This document shows positions 18,863 to 27,918 of a stretch of DNA of 64,000 bases, in pieces. Origin of the DNA: Arthrobacter liuii (GTDB taxonomy: Bacteria; Actinomycetota; Actinomycetes; Actinomycetales; Micrococcaceae); the NCBI RefSeq assembly GCF_014639275.1, contig NZ_BMFW01000003.1, positions 124,001-188,000 of the forward strand. The letters are read 5' to 3'. The translations under genes and the position numbers were made by a program. Below the pieces are notes generated by a model, which saw only the letters and a program-made list of their open reading frames with translations, did not search any database and had not been told where the DNA came from. Position 1 is the first letter of the stretch; each line of letters opens with the position of its first letter.

Positions 18863-20089
18863 ATGACATCCCACACCCTCAACGAACTGATCGCTGAAGG
18901 TGTCCGCGGGCGGTACATTCTGGTTCGAAGTGACCTGAATGTGCCGCTCGACGGCTCTACAGTCACTGACGATGGCCGCATCAAGGCCTCCCTTCCAGTG
19001 CTGTCAAAGCTCACGGACGCCGGTGCCCGCGTGCTGGTAACAGCCCACCTCGGACGCCCCAAGGGCGCTCCTGAGGACAAGTACTCACTCCGCCCTGCAG
19101 CGGACCGGCTCGCCGAACTGGCGGGCTTCAAGGTCACCCTGGCTGCCGACACGGTCGGTGACGCCGCCAAGGCGGCGGCTGCATCCCTCCAGGATGGCGA
19201 AGCCCTGGTCCTCGAGAACGTCCGCTTCGAGGCCCGCGAGACCAGCAAGGACGACGCCGAACGCGGCGCCTTCGCTGACGAGCTGGTTGCCCTGACCGGC
19301 GGCAACGGAGCGTACGTGGATGACGCCTTCGGTGCGGTCCACCGCAAGCACGCCAGCGTCTACGACGTTGCGACCCGGCTGCCGTCGTACCAAGGCGACC
19401 TTGTGCACACCGAAGTCGAGGTCCTGCGCAAGCTGACCGCGGACACCCAGCGTCCCTACGTGGTGGTGCTCGGCGGTTCCAAGGTTTCGGACAAGCTCGC
19501 TGTCATCGACAACCTGCTCGGCAAGGCTGACACCATCCTGGTGGGCGGCGGCATGCTCTTCACCTTCCTGGCAGCGCGAGGCCACAAGGTTGCTTCGAGC
19601 CTGCTCGAGAAGGACCAGATCCCCGTTGTCCAGGACTACCTGAAGCGAGCCGAGGATGCCGGCACGGAATTCGTGGTTCCCACGGATGTCGTGGTGGCAG
19701 GGAAGTTCGCTGCCGACGCAAAGCACGAAACCGTTGCAGCCGACGCCATTGAAGGCAGCAGCTTCGGTGCCCAGGGAATCGGCCTGGACATCGGCCCGGA
19801 TACCGCTGCCGCCTTCTCCGAAAGGATCAAGGGCGCGCGGACGGTCTTCTGGAACGGCCCCATGGGTGTCTTCGAATTCGAGGCATTCGCGGCAGGAACC
19901 CGCTCCATTGCCCAAGCCCTGGCTGAAACCGACGGGTTCACCGTGGTGGGCGGCGGAGACTCGGCTGCTGCGGTACGCACCCTGGGTTTCAGCGATGACC
20001 AGTTCGGCCATATTTCCACCGGCGGCGGTGCCAGCCTGGAATACCTCGAAGGCAAGGACCTCCCAGGTCTCAGCGTCCTGGACCGGTAG
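18863..20089 (+). CDS. pgk: Phosphoglycerate kinase
   Basis: Glycolytic enzyme making ATP from 1,3-bisphosphoglycerate, 408 residues. Substrate-binding [10 protein letters not shown] is near 20-29, AHLGRPKG near 60, and the nucleotide-binding C-terminal GGGDSAAAV near 375. The start is ATG 18863, ten bases after the gap stop; an upstream in-frame start would lie inside gap. It is the middle gene of the glycolytic operon. Confidence 0.97.
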   Translation: MTSHTLNELIAEGVRGRYILVRSDLNVPLDGSTVTDDGRIKASLPVLSKLTDAGARVLVTAHLGRPKGAPEDKYSLRPAADRLAELAGFKVTLAADTVGDAAKAAAASLQDGEALVLENVRFEARETSKDDAERGAFADELVALTGGNGAYVDDAFGAVHRKHASVYDVATRLPSYQGDLVHTEVEVLRKLTADTQRPYVVVLGGSKVSDKLAVIDNLLGKADTILVGGGMLFTFLAARGHKVASSLLEKDQIPVVQDYLKRAEDAGTEFVVPTDVVVAGKFAADAKHETVAADAIEGSSFGAQGIGLDIGPDTAAAFSERIKGARTVFWNGPMGVFEFEAFAAGTRSIAQALAETDGFTVVGGGDSAAAVRTLGFSDDQFGHISTGGGASLEYLEGKDLPGLSVLDR

Positions 20090-20212
20090 GACCATACCGG
20101 TCAAGCCACCGCTGCTGGCCCGCAGTAATCGGACTTCGCAGTCCTCCGGCCGGCAGGTTGCCCGCAGCAGCCTGCCGGCCGAACACATATCGAGAACTTT
20201 TTTGGAGATTAC

Positions 20213-21028
20213 GTGACTACGTCAACGAACGGCGCTTTTGACCGCAAGCCCTTCATCGCGGGCAACTGGAAAATGAACATGGACCACGTGCAGGGCATCA
20301 CCCTCCTGCAGAAACTTGCGTGGACCCTCTCTGATGCCAAGCACGACTACAACCGCGTTGAAGTTGCCGTTTTTCCGCCGTTCACCGACCTCCGCGGCGT
20401 GCAGACCCTGGTCCAGGGTGACGACCTGCACATCGCCTACGGCGGCCAGGACCTGTCGCCGTTCGATTCAGGCGCCTACACCGGCGACATCTCCGGCCAG
20501 TTCCTGAACAAGCTCGGTTGTGCTTACGTCCTGGTGGGCCACAGCGAACGCCGCACCATCCACAACGAGTCCGACGACGTCCTCAACGCCAAGGTCAAGG
20601 CGGCTTTCAAGCATGGCGTTACCCCCGTCCTTTGCGTGGGTGAGGGCCTGGAGGTCCGCCAGGCCGGAACCCACGTCGACCACACGCTGCAGCAGCTCCG
20701 CGCCGGAGTGGCAGGGCTCGCCAACGAGCAGGCAGCCGAACTTGTGGTTGCCTACGAGCCCGTCTGGGCCATCGGCACCGGCGAAGTGGCCGGCCCGGAG
20801 GACGCGCAGGAAATGTGCGCCGCCATCCGGGCCGAGCTGGAGTCGCTCTTCGGAGCGGAGACAGCCGGCAAGCCCCGCCTGCTCTACGGCGGCTCGGTCA
20901 AGGCCAACAACGCGGCAGCGATACTGCAGGAACGCGACGTGGACGGACTGCTGGTGGGTGGCGCAAGCCTCGACCCGGCCGAGTTTGCTAATATTGTCAG
21001 GTTCGAGAGCCACCTGGTGACGGACTAG
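20213..21028 (+). CDS. tpiA: Triosephosphate isomerase
   Basis: Interconverts dihydroxyacetone phosphate and glyceraldehyde 3-phosphate; 271 residues, a TIM barrel. FIAGNWKMN (Lys) is near 14-22, VGHSERR (His) near 107, the catalytic glutamate in [11 protein letters not shown] near 181-191, and the phosphate-binding YGGSVK near 225. It starts with GTG at 20213 behind TTGGAGA. A 123-base spacer with no clear terminator separates it from pgk, so readthrough is likely. secG follows after 49 bases. Confidence 0.97.
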   Translation: MTTSTNGAFDRKPFIAGNWKMNMDHVQGITLLQKLAWTLSDAKHDYNRVEVAVFPPFTDLRGVQTLVQGDDLHIAYGGQDLSPFDSGAYTGDISGQFLNKLGCAYVLVGHSERRTIHNESDDVLNAKVKAAFKHGVTPVLCVGEGLEVRQAGTHVDHTLQQLRAGVAGLANEQAAELVVAYEPVWAIGTGEVAGPEDAQEMCAAIRAELESLFGAETAGKPRLLYGGSVKANNAAAILQERDVDGLLVGGASLDPAEFANIVRFESHLVTD

Positions 21029-21077
21029 TCCCCAGCCAGCGGAATACTCCCGCAATCCCAACTTCTGAAAGGCCGTC

Positions 21078-21332
21078 GTGGACGTTCTTCATGTCATTCT
21101 GCAGATCCTCCTGGGCATCACCAGCCTCCTGCTGACGCTGCTGATCCTCCTGCACAAGGGACGCGGCGGCGGGCTGTCCGACATGTTCGGCGGCGGTATG
21201 AGCTCGGGCCTCAGCTCTTCAGGGGTGGCAGAACGGAACCTCAACCGTTTCACCATCGTCCTGGGCATCACCTGGGGCGTGGTCATCATCGCCCTCGGCC
21301 TGATCATGCGATTCAGCGGCGGGGATTCCTAG
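21078..21332 (+). CDS. secG: Preprotein translocase subunit SecG
   Basis: Small inner-membrane component of the SecYEG channel, 84 residues, with two hydrophobic segments (about 4-21 and 54-74). The conserved loop LLHKGRGGGLSDMFGGG lies between them. It starts with GTG at 21078 after GAAAGG. Its place directly after tpiA is the standard actinobacterial arrangement. A strong hairpin terminator follows at 21388. Confidence 0.93.
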   Translation: MDVLHVILQILLGITSLLLTLLILLHKGRGGGLSDMFGGGMSSGLSSSGVAERNLNRFTIVLGITWGVVIIALGLIMRFSGGDS

Positions 21333-21387
21333 AGCACCGGCCGAATAGAGGCGTGCGGCCCTCCCGCCGCCCCGCCCGTGCATCTAG

Positions 21388-21424
21388 ACTGTGGCTGTCG
21401 GTTCACCCGGCAGCCACAGTTTTT
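21388..21424 (+). terminator. Rho-independent terminator after secG
   Basis: ACTGTGGCTGTCGG and CCCGGCAGCCACAGT pair around a TTCA loop and are followed by a run of T (TTTTT). This is a canonical intrinsic terminator, 55 bases after the secG stop. It separates the glycolytic operon from rbpA. Confidence 0.85.
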
Positions 21425-21470
21425 GTTTAAGCTGGCCCTCCGCGGCGTCCGCTTCGAGGCAGGAGTTGTC

Positions 21471-21866
21471 ATGGTCCACCCAGCATCAGGCTTTCGGGGC
21501 ACGCGAGCCGGGGTTATCGCAGGGTCCGGATCCAGCCTGCAGTCCAACGACTCCTCCTCGCGTCCGCTCCCGCGCATCCGGGTGTCCTACTGGTGCGTCA
21601 AAGGTCACGAAACCCAGCCGGTGTTCCTGAAGATGCCCGAGGACCAGATTCCCCAGACATGGGACTGCCGGCGTTGTGGCGCGCCCGCTTCCCGGGACGG
21701 CCAGGCGGCGCCCCCCGACGACCCGTTCGACGACGGCTACAAGAGCCACCTGGAATACGTTAAAGAGCGGCGCTCCGGCCAGGACGCCGAAGACGTCCTG
21801 GCCGGAGCGCTGGAAAAGCTACGCGCCCGCGGCGTCCTTCCGGACCAGCTGCTGCGGGACACGTGA
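21471..21866 (+). CDS. rbpA: RNA polymerase-binding protein RbpA
   Basis: Actinobacterial transcription factor of 131 residues that binds group 1/2 sigma factors and RNA polymerase and stabilises open complexes. A basic N-terminal tail with FRGTRAG matches the RbpA tail. The core domain carries a zinc-ribbon-like set Cys...His...Cys-x2-Cys (WCVKGHE and DCRRCG). The C-terminal helix is the expected sigma-interaction region. ATG 21471 was chosen because AGGAG lies 7 bases upstream. The last 48 bases overlap the end of convergent pgl. Confidence 0.9.
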   Translation: MVHPASGFRGTRAGVIAGSGSSLQSNDSSSRPLPRIRVSYWCVKGHETQPVFLKMPEDQIPQTWDCRRCGAPASRDGQAAPPDDPFDDGYKSHLEYVKERRSGQDAEDVLAGALEKLRARGVLPDQLLRDT

Positions 21867-22637
21867 TGCTGCGTTCTCGTCGATCAGCCACAGGGTGCGC
21901 GACGTTCCACGCGGACCGGACGCAGGAACCTGCACGGGGTTGGCCCCGGCCAGGGCCAGTCCCACCGCTCCGGCCTTGTCCTCCCCGGCCACGACCATCC
22001 ATACCTCAGCCGCCGTGTTGATGGCCGGCAGCGTCAGGGAGATCCGCAGCGGCGGCGGCTTGGGGGAGTTCCGGACACCCACAACCGTGCGGTCCTTTTC
22101 GCGAATCCCTGCCTGCTCCGGGAACAGTGACGCGATGTGCGCGTCGGGCCCCACTCCAAGCAGCACCACGTCGATGCGGGGGAGTGAGGACGGTTCCTCC
22201 GGCCTGTCATCAGACATGTCAGCCGCGTGCTCGGTGGCTGCAGCCTCCCGCAGCCGGCGAGCGTAGTCCTCCGCAGCTTCCTCGGGAGTGCCGAACTCAT
22301 CCGAAGAACCCGGCGAGTGGACCCGTTCCGGAGCCACCGGAATGTGGGAAAGCAACGCATCGAACGCCTGCTTGGTGTTCCGGTCTGGATCAGCGGAACC
22401 GACGAACCGTTCGTCGCCCCACCAGAAGTTGACTTTCGACCAGTCGACGGCGGGCGCCGCCGGAGAGTCCGCAACAGCCCTCAACGTGCCGATCCCCACG
22501 GTTCCCCCGGTGAGCACCACCGTGGCTTCGCCGTACTTGTCCTGGACATCAACAAGCTTGGTGATCAGGCGTGCCGCGATGGCGGCCATCAAAACGGACG
22601 AATCAGGATGGATGCTTACTCGTGGGTCAACGCTCAC
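21819..22637 (-). CDS. pgl: 6-phosphogluconolactonase
   Basis: Hydrolyses 6-phosphogluconolactone to 6-phosphogluconate in the oxidative pentose phosphate pathway; 272 residues, SOL/DevB type. LTGGTVG (about 43-49), WWGDERFV (about 73-80) and GVGPDAHIASLFP (about 160-172) match the family, though the usual Gly of PDGH is Ala here. It starts with GTG at 22637 inside the end of opcA, and is last in the tkt-tal-pgi-zwf-opcA-pgl operon. Its 3' end overlaps rbpA by 48 bases in the antisense direction. Confidence 0.92.
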   Translation of the reverse strand: MSVDPRVSIHPDSSVLMAAIAARLITKLVDVQDKYGEATVVLTGGTVGIGTLRAVADSPAAPAVDWSKVNFWWGDERFVGSADPDRNTKQAFDALLSHIPVAPERVHSPGSSDEFGTPEEAAEDYARRLREAAATEHAADMSDDRPEEPSSLPRIDVVLLGVGPDAHIASLFPEQAGIREKDRTVVGVRNSPKPPPLRISLTLPAINTAAEVWMVVAGEDKAGAVGLALAGANPVQVPASGPRGTSRTLWLIDENAASRVPQQLVRKDAAGA

Positions 22638-23568
22638 TGGGTCGGACGCTCCTTAGATTGGTACGTGGCAGTCCAATAGTAATCACTTCACCAAATACTT
22701 CGTCCGGGTCCAGGCGGCGGAGTTCTTCGGCGAGGCAGTCCCGGAGGCTGCGGCGCGGGAGCGAGATCCGTTGGGCTGGCTGGCCTGGCTGGGTGAGCTC
22801 GGCAACGGAGAGTCCGGGGCGGAAGAGCTGGACGTCGCCGCCGGGGCGGGTAAGCCGGACGCGGCGGATGCCGGTTCCGGCCGGATCCGCCACGATGGTG
22901 ACCGGTGCGTTCAGGGTCAGGGTGAGCCACGCCGCCAGCAGGATGGTGGAGGGTGAGTCCGACGCACCTTCAACCGCGACGGCGGTCACGGGGGAGGAGT
23001 CCACTTCGTCCAGGGCGGCTGCGAGTTGGATGCGCCAGTTGGTCAGCCGGGTCCAGGCGAGGTCGGTGTCCCCGGCCTTGTACGTCCGGTGGATCCGTTC
23101 CAGCGCTGCCTGCGGGTCGGATTCGTTCGCGGAGTCGGTGATCCGGCGGTGCGCGATGGCACCGATGGACGTTTCACATGCGTTCTCGGGTGCTCCGTGC
23201 GGCCACCAGGCCACGATGGGCGCGTCCGGGAGCAGCAGCGCGGCTACCAGGGACTCGGACTCGTGCGCGAGTTGGCCATAGCCGCGCAGCACGATGACCT
23301 CGGAGGCGCCGGCGTCACCGCCCACCCGGATCTGCGCGTCCAGCCTGTCACCGGCCTCAGAGCCGGCATCGGCGAGGACGATGATCCGGCAGGGGTGCTC
23401 GCGGCTGGCGTCGTTCGCGGCTTCGATGGCTTCTTCCTCGAGCCCGGACTTGGTCACCACCACCAGGGTCAGGACCCGGCCCAGGGCGATCACGCCTCCC
23501 TGGTCGCGCAAGGCCATGAGCTTCTTGGAGACCTTTGACGTGGTGGTGTCGGGCAGGTTAACGATCAT
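22627..23568 (-). CDS. opcA: Glucose-6-phosphate dehydrogenase assembly protein OpcA
   Basis: A 313-residue allosteric partner of Zwf found in cyanobacteria and Actinobacteria. N-terminal MIVNLPDTTTSKVSKKL and the central WWPHGAPEN (near 123) are family signatures. It is not an enzyme itself; it tunes G6PDH activity and oligomer state. The ATG at 23568 overlaps the zwf stop as ATGA, and its 3' end overlaps pgl by 11 bases, so all three are translationally coupled. Confidence 0.93.
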   Translation of the reverse strand: MIVNLPDTTTSKVSKKLMALRDQGGVIALGRVLTLVVVTKSGLEEEAIEAANDASREHPCRIIVLADAGSEAGDRLDAQIRVGGDAGASEVIVLRGYGQLAHESESLVAALLLPDAPIVAWWPHGAPENACETSIGAIAHRRITDSANESDPQAALERIHRTYKAGDTDLAWTRLTNWRIQLAAALDEVDSSPVTAVAVEGASDSPSTILLAAWLTLTLNAPVTIVADPAGTGIRRVRLTRPGGDVQLFRPGLSVAELTQPGQPAQRISLPRRSLRDCLAEELRRLDPDEVFGEVITIGLPRTNLRSVRPSER

Positions 23569-25124
23569 GGCCTTCTCCAGGTTCGTCCGTCACGGGCCAG
23601 CAGCTCATCAGCGGAGGCGGGCCCCCAGGAACCGGGGGCATAGGGTTCGGGCTGCTCACTCAGGGAAGCCCAGTATTCCTCGAACGGGTCAAGGATCTTC
23701 CAGGACAGTTCCACTTCCTCATGCCGCGGGAACAGCGGCGGCTCACCGAGCAGCACGTCAAGGATCAGCCGCTCATACGCCTCGGGGGAGGACTCGGTGA
23801 AGGAGTGCCCGTAGCCGAAGTCCATGGTCACGTCGCGGACTTCCATCTGCGTGCCGGGGACCTTGGAGCCGAACCGGATGGTCACGCCCTCGTCGGGCTG
23901 GACCCGGATCACTACCGCGTTCTGCCCGAAGTCGTCCTCACCGTGGTCACGGAAGAGCAGGTTTGGCGCCCGTTTGAACACCACCGCGATTTCCGTCACC
24001 CGCCGGCCCAGGCGCTTGCCCGCACGCAGGTAGAACGGCACCCCGGACCAGCGGCGGGTGTGGATGTCCACCCGGATCGCGGCATAGGTCTCGGTGGTTG
24101 AGTTGGCTGGGATGCCTTCTTCCTCCAGGTAGCCCTGGACCTGCTCTCCGCCCTGCCAACCACCGGTGAACTGTCCCCGTGCTGAATGCGTGGACAAGTC
24201 CTCCGGCAGCTTCACCGCGGCGAGGACCTTTTCCTTCTCCGCGCGCAGGTCATCGGCGTTAAAGGAGATCGGCTCCTCCATGGCCGTCAGGGCCAGCAGC
24301 TGCAGCAGGTGGTTCTGGATCACGTCCCGGGCAGCGCCCACGCCGTCGTAATACCCTGCCCGGCCGCCGGTGCCGATGTCCTCGGCCATCGTGATCTGGA
24401 CATGGTCCACGTAGTTGGCGTTCCACAACGGCTCGAACAACTGGTTCGCGAACCGCAACGCCAGGATGTTCTGCACCGTTTCCTTGCCCAGGTAATGGTC
24501 GATCCTGAACACCGCGTCCGGCGGGAACACCGATTCCACGATGTCGTTCAGCTTCCGGGCCGACTCCAGGTCATGCCCGAACGGCTTCTCGATCACCACC
24601 CGCCGCCACTTATCGCCCTCGGCCTGCGCCAGGCCGTGCTTGGACAGCTGCCGGCATACCTGCTCAAATGCCTTGGGCGGGATCGACAAATAGAACGCGT
24701 GGTTTCCGCGCGTGCCGCGGACATCGTCGAGTTCCTTGATCGTCTCGCCAAGCCGCTCAAACGCCGCGTCGTCGTCGAACTCGCCCTGGACAAACCGGAT
24801 GCCCTCGGACAATTGGTTCCACACAGCCTCATCGAACGGGGTCCGGGCGTGTGCCTGCACCGAGGCCTTCACCTCGGCGGCGAAGTCTTCCTTGTCCCAC
24901 TCACGGCGGGCAAACCCCACCAGCGCGAAGCTCGGCGGCAACAACCCACGGTTGGCGAGGTCGTACACTGCCGGCATCAGCTTTTTACGGGCAAGGTCAC
25001 CCGTGACCCCGAAGAGGACCAGCGAGGACGGACCGGCAATCCGGTTCAAACGGCGGTCACGCGGATCGCGCAACGGATTACGCCCGCGGCCCGCGCCCTT
25101 CCTGCCGTATTCAGTTTCTGGCAT
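23565..25124 (-). CDS. zwf: Glucose-6-phosphate 1-dehydrogenase
   Basis: First enzyme of the oxidative pentose phosphate pathway, NADP-reducing, 519 residues. The N-terminal Rossmann loop LFGVTGDLARKKLMPA is near 37-52, and the active-site signature RIDHYLGKETVQN near 205-217 is intact with its His. The start is ATG 25124. It lies 14 bases after pgi and overlaps opcA by 4 bases. Confidence 0.97.
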   Translation of the reverse strand: MPETEYGRKGAGRGRNPLRDPRDRRLNRIAGPSSLVLFGVTGDLARKKLMPAVYDLANRGLLPPSFALVGFARREWDKEDFAAEVKASVQAHARTPFDEAVWNQLSEGIRFVQGEFDDDAAFERLGETIKELDDVRGTRGNHAFYLSIPPKAFEQVCRQLSKHGLAQAEGDKWRRVVIEKPFGHDLESARKLNDIVESVFPPDAVFRIDHYLGKETVQNILALRFANQLFEPLWNANYVDHVQITMAEDIGTGGRAGYYDGVGAARDVIQNHLLQLLALTAMEEPISFNADDLRAEKEKVLAAVKLPEDLSTHSARGQFTGGWQGGEQVQGYLEEEGIPANSTTETYAAIRVDIHTRRWSGVPFYLRAGKRLGRRVTEIAVVFKRAPNLLFRDHGEDDFGQNAVVIRVQPDEGVTIRFGSKVPGTQMEVRDVTMDFGYGHSFTESSPEAYERLILDVLLGEPPLFPRHEEVELSWKILDPFEEYWASLSEQPEPYAPGSWGPASADELLARDGRTWRRP

Positions 25125-25138
25125 GGTGCTTTTGCGCC

Positions 25139-26770
25139 TTAGCTTTCGGTTGCGGATGCGCGGGTGGACAGGGCAGCGACGATGTCCTGCAACTGGGCCA
25201 CGCCGGCGGCACGGTCGGTGAGGTGGAGGCGCAGCACGGGACGGCCGTGCTCACCCAGGACCTGGGCGTCGCCTGCAGCCTGGGCGGCGATGAGCTCGCC
25301 GAAGGTGAAGGGCCGGTCCGGGATACCCAAGTCCTCGGCGGGGGCCGCCGTGACCTGGAGGAACACGCCGATCGCAGGGCCGCCCTTGTGGAACTGTCCG
25401 GTGGAGTGCAGGAAGCGCGGACCCCAACCGAACGTCACGGGACGCCCGGTGGCGGCGGCCAGGTCGTCGCGGATTCCTTCGAGTCCGGCAAAGGCGAGCC
25501 GGTCGAAGTACGCCTGGACGCTCAGGTAGCTGTCGGAAGCCAGCGTGCCCAGCAGCGCCTTGACCGCGCCCTCTGCGGTTGCGGCGTCCCCGAGCCAGTC
25601 GCCGCCGCGCACCTCGATGGCGCCGTCAACGAACGCAGCCGGCGTGGGCTCCGGCTGGGCGTCCAGCAGGCCGCGTGCGGCAACCTTGGCGGCCTCGACG
25701 TCGGGCTGGTCGAAGGGGTTGATGCCCAGCAGGCGGCCGGTCACGGCGGTAGCGAACTCCCACACCATCATCTGGGTGGGAAGGCCGCCGGCGATGGCCA
25801 CCTGGTTCTCGCCAAGTTCGACGTCGGCATCCGCTGCCACGAGCCGGACCACCAGGACGTCAGGCGCGCCGGCGGTGACCTCCGGTGACTGCGGACCTGC
25901 AACAACGGGAAGGATGCCGGTACCCAGCTTGCCGGTGGATTCGGCGATGAGCTGCTCAGCCCAGTCGGCGAAGCCGACAATGCCGGAGCCGTCCTCCGCG
26001 ATGACGATCTTGTTCCGCAGCGGGCTGGTTCCGCCCAGGGCGGTGCCCAGGGCAAGCCCGATGTTTTCCGGGGCGTCGTCATTGAGAATTTCCGCAGCTT
26101 CCTCGGCCTCGTCCAGGAAGGCCTGGATGTCCACGCCGGCCAGGCCGGAGGGGACCAGGCCGAAGGCGGTCAGGGCTGAGTAGCGGCCACCGACGTTGGG
26201 GTCAGCATTGAAGACTGCGCGGTAGCCGGCTTCGCGGGACGCCTTGTCCAGTGGCGAGCCGGGGTCGGTCACGATGATGATCCGGCTTTTGGCGTCCACG
26301 CCGGCCTCGGTGAAAGCCTGCTCGAAGATGCGCCGCTGGGAATCCGTCTCCAGGGTGGAGCCGGACTTGGACGAGACCACAATGGCGGTCGCATCCAGCC
26401 GGTCCGCGAGGGCAGCACGGACCTGGTCGGGGTCCGTGCTGTCCAGCACTGTCAGCTCGACGCCGGCCGTGCCCGCGATGACTTCGGGTGCCAGCGAGGA
26501 TCCGCCCATGCCGCAGAGCACGATCCTGCTGACGCCCTCGGCGCGCAGGGCGTCACGGAGTTCCAGGATGTCCTTGACCAAAGGCTGTGAGACGGTGGCG
26601 GCCTCCACCCAGCCGAGGCGGACTGCCGACTCGGATTCGGCGTCGGGGCCCCACAGCGTGTGGTCCTTGGCGAAGATCCGCGTGGCGATCCGGTCCTCAA
26701 CGAGGGTGGGAAGGTGCTGTTCAAGCGCCTGCTGTGCAGCGCCGGTGGCGTCGTAGCTGAGAGTGCTCAT
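25139..26770 (-). CDS. pgi: Glucose-6-phosphate isomerase
   Basis: Interconverts glucose 6-phosphate and fructose 6-phosphate, 543 residues. CGMGGSSLAPEV (about 84-95) and VVSSKSGSTLET (about 127-138) form the sugar-phosphate-binding SIS motifs. The sequence resembles the isomerase half of transaldolase-isomerase fusion proteins known in other bacteria more than the classical E. coli enzyme. Here it begins only 5 bases after the tal stop, so the two remain separate but adjacent. ATG 26770. Confidence 0.93.
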   Translation of the reverse strand: MSTLSYDATGAAQQALEQHLPTLVEDRIATRIFAKDHTLWGPDAESESAVRLGWVEAATVSQPLVKDILELRDALRAEGVSRIVLCGMGGSSLAPEVIAGTAGVELTVLDSTDPDQVRAALADRLDATAIVVSSKSGSTLETDSQRRIFEQAFTEAGVDAKSRIIIVTDPGSPLDKASREAGYRAVFNADPNVGGRYSALTAFGLVPSGLAGVDIQAFLDEAEEAAEILNDDAPENIGLALGTALGGTSPLRNKIVIAEDGSGIVGFADWAEQLIAESTGKLGTGILPVVAGPQSPEVTAGAPDVLVVRLVAADADVELGENQVAIAGGLPTQMMVWEFATAVTGRLLGINPFDQPDVEAAKVAARGLLDAQPEPTPAAFVDGAIEVRGGDWLGDAATAEGAVKALLGTLASDSYLSVQAYFDRLAFAGLEGIRDDLAAATGRPVTFGWGPRFLHSTGQFHKGGPAIGVFLQVTAAPAEDLGIPDRPFTFGELIAAQAAGDAQVLGEHGRPVLRLHLTDRAAGVAQLQDIVAALSTRASATES

Positions 26771-26775
26771 AGGTG

Positions 26776-27891
26776 TTAGGAAGCCTTCCGTGCAGAGTCG
26801 AGGGCGCCTTCGACGTCGGCAAGCAGTTCCTTCCAGCTGGCCACGAACTTGTCCAGGCCTTCGGTTTCAAGGAGTGCGACGACCTCGTTGTAGGAGACAC
26901 CAAGATTTTCCAGCGCGTCGAGGGTGGCGTTCGCCTCCGCGTAAGTGCCGGTGACGGTGTCACCGGAGACAACTCCGTGGTCGAAGGTGGCGTCCAGCGT
27001 CTTTTCGGGCATGGTGTTCACCACGCCGGGGGCCACGAGCTCGGTGACGTAGAGGGTGTCCGGGTATGACGGGTCCTTCACGCCGGTGGAGGCCCACAGC
27101 GGCCGCTGGGGGAGTGCGCCGGCGTCTGCCAGCAGGGCCCAGCGCTCGGTGGCGAAGAGCTCCTCGTAAACCTGGTAGGCCAGGCGGGCGTTGGCCAGGC
27201 CGGCCTTGCCCTTGAGTGCCCTTGCCTCGTCCGTGCCGATCTTGTCGAGGCGCTTGTCGATTTCGCTGTCCACGCGGGAGACGAAGAACGAGGCCACGGA
27301 GTGGATCTTCGAGAGATCGTGGCCGCTTTCCTTGGCCTGCTCAAGGCCGGACTGGAAGGCGTTGATAACTGCACGGTAGCGCTCAAGGGAGAAGATCAGG
27401 GTCACGTTAACGCTGATGCCCTCGGCGAGGGTTGCCGTGATGGCCTCGAGGCCTTCGAGCGTTGCCGGGATCTTGATGTGGACATTGTCCTTGTTGACGC
27501 GCTGGTAGAGATGCTTGGCCTCGGCGATGGTTCCTGCGGTGTCCCAGGCAAGGCGCGGGTCGACTTCGATGGAGACGCGGCCGTCGACCCCCTTGGTGGC
27601 GGCGGCAACAGGTGCGAACAGGTCACACGCGTCGGCGACGTCGGTGGTGGTGATCTCGAAGATCGTGTCCTCCACGCTCGCCCCGGCGGCGGCCTTGCCG
27701 GCAATGATGTGGTCGTAGTCGGTGCCGGCCGTGATGGCTGCGTGGAAGATGGACGGGTTAGTGGTTACACCAACCACGTTCTTCTCCTCGATGAGCTTGC
27801 GGAGGGTGCCGGTTTGCAGGCGTCCGCGGGAGAGGTCATCGAGCCAGATGGATACTCCGGCGTCGGAGAGCTGCTGGGTGGGGGTAGTCAT
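26776..27891 (-). CDS. tal: Transaldolase
   Basis: Transfers a dihydroxyacetone unit between sugar phosphates in the non-oxidative pentose phosphate branch; 371 residues, a TIM barrel of the long TalB-like bacterial type. The Schiff-base lysine is in [12 protein letters not shown] near residue 140, and GVTTNPSIF near 39-47 is conserved. AGGAG stands 7 bases before ATG 27891. It follows tkt by 27 bases. Confidence 0.96.
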   Translation of the reverse strand: MTTPTQQLSDAGVSIWLDDLSRGRLQTGTLRKLIEEKNVVGVTTNPSIFHAAITAGTDYDHIIAGKAAAGASVEDTIFEITTTDVADACDLFAPVAAATKGVDGRVSIEVDPRLAWDTAGTIAEAKHLYQRVNKDNVHIKIPATLEGLEAITATLAEGISVNVTLIFSLERYRAVINAFQSGLEQAKESGHDLSKIHSVASFFVSRVDSEIDKRLDKIGTDEARALKGKAGLANARLAYQVYEELFATERWALLADAGALPQRPLWASTGVKDPSYPDTLYVTELVAPGVVNTMPEKTLDATFDHGVVSGDTVTGTYAEANATLDALENLGVSYNEVVALLETEGLDKFVASWKELLADVEGALDSARKAS

Positions 27892-27918
27892 GGTGTTGAT
27901 CTCCTAAAAGTTTTGGTT

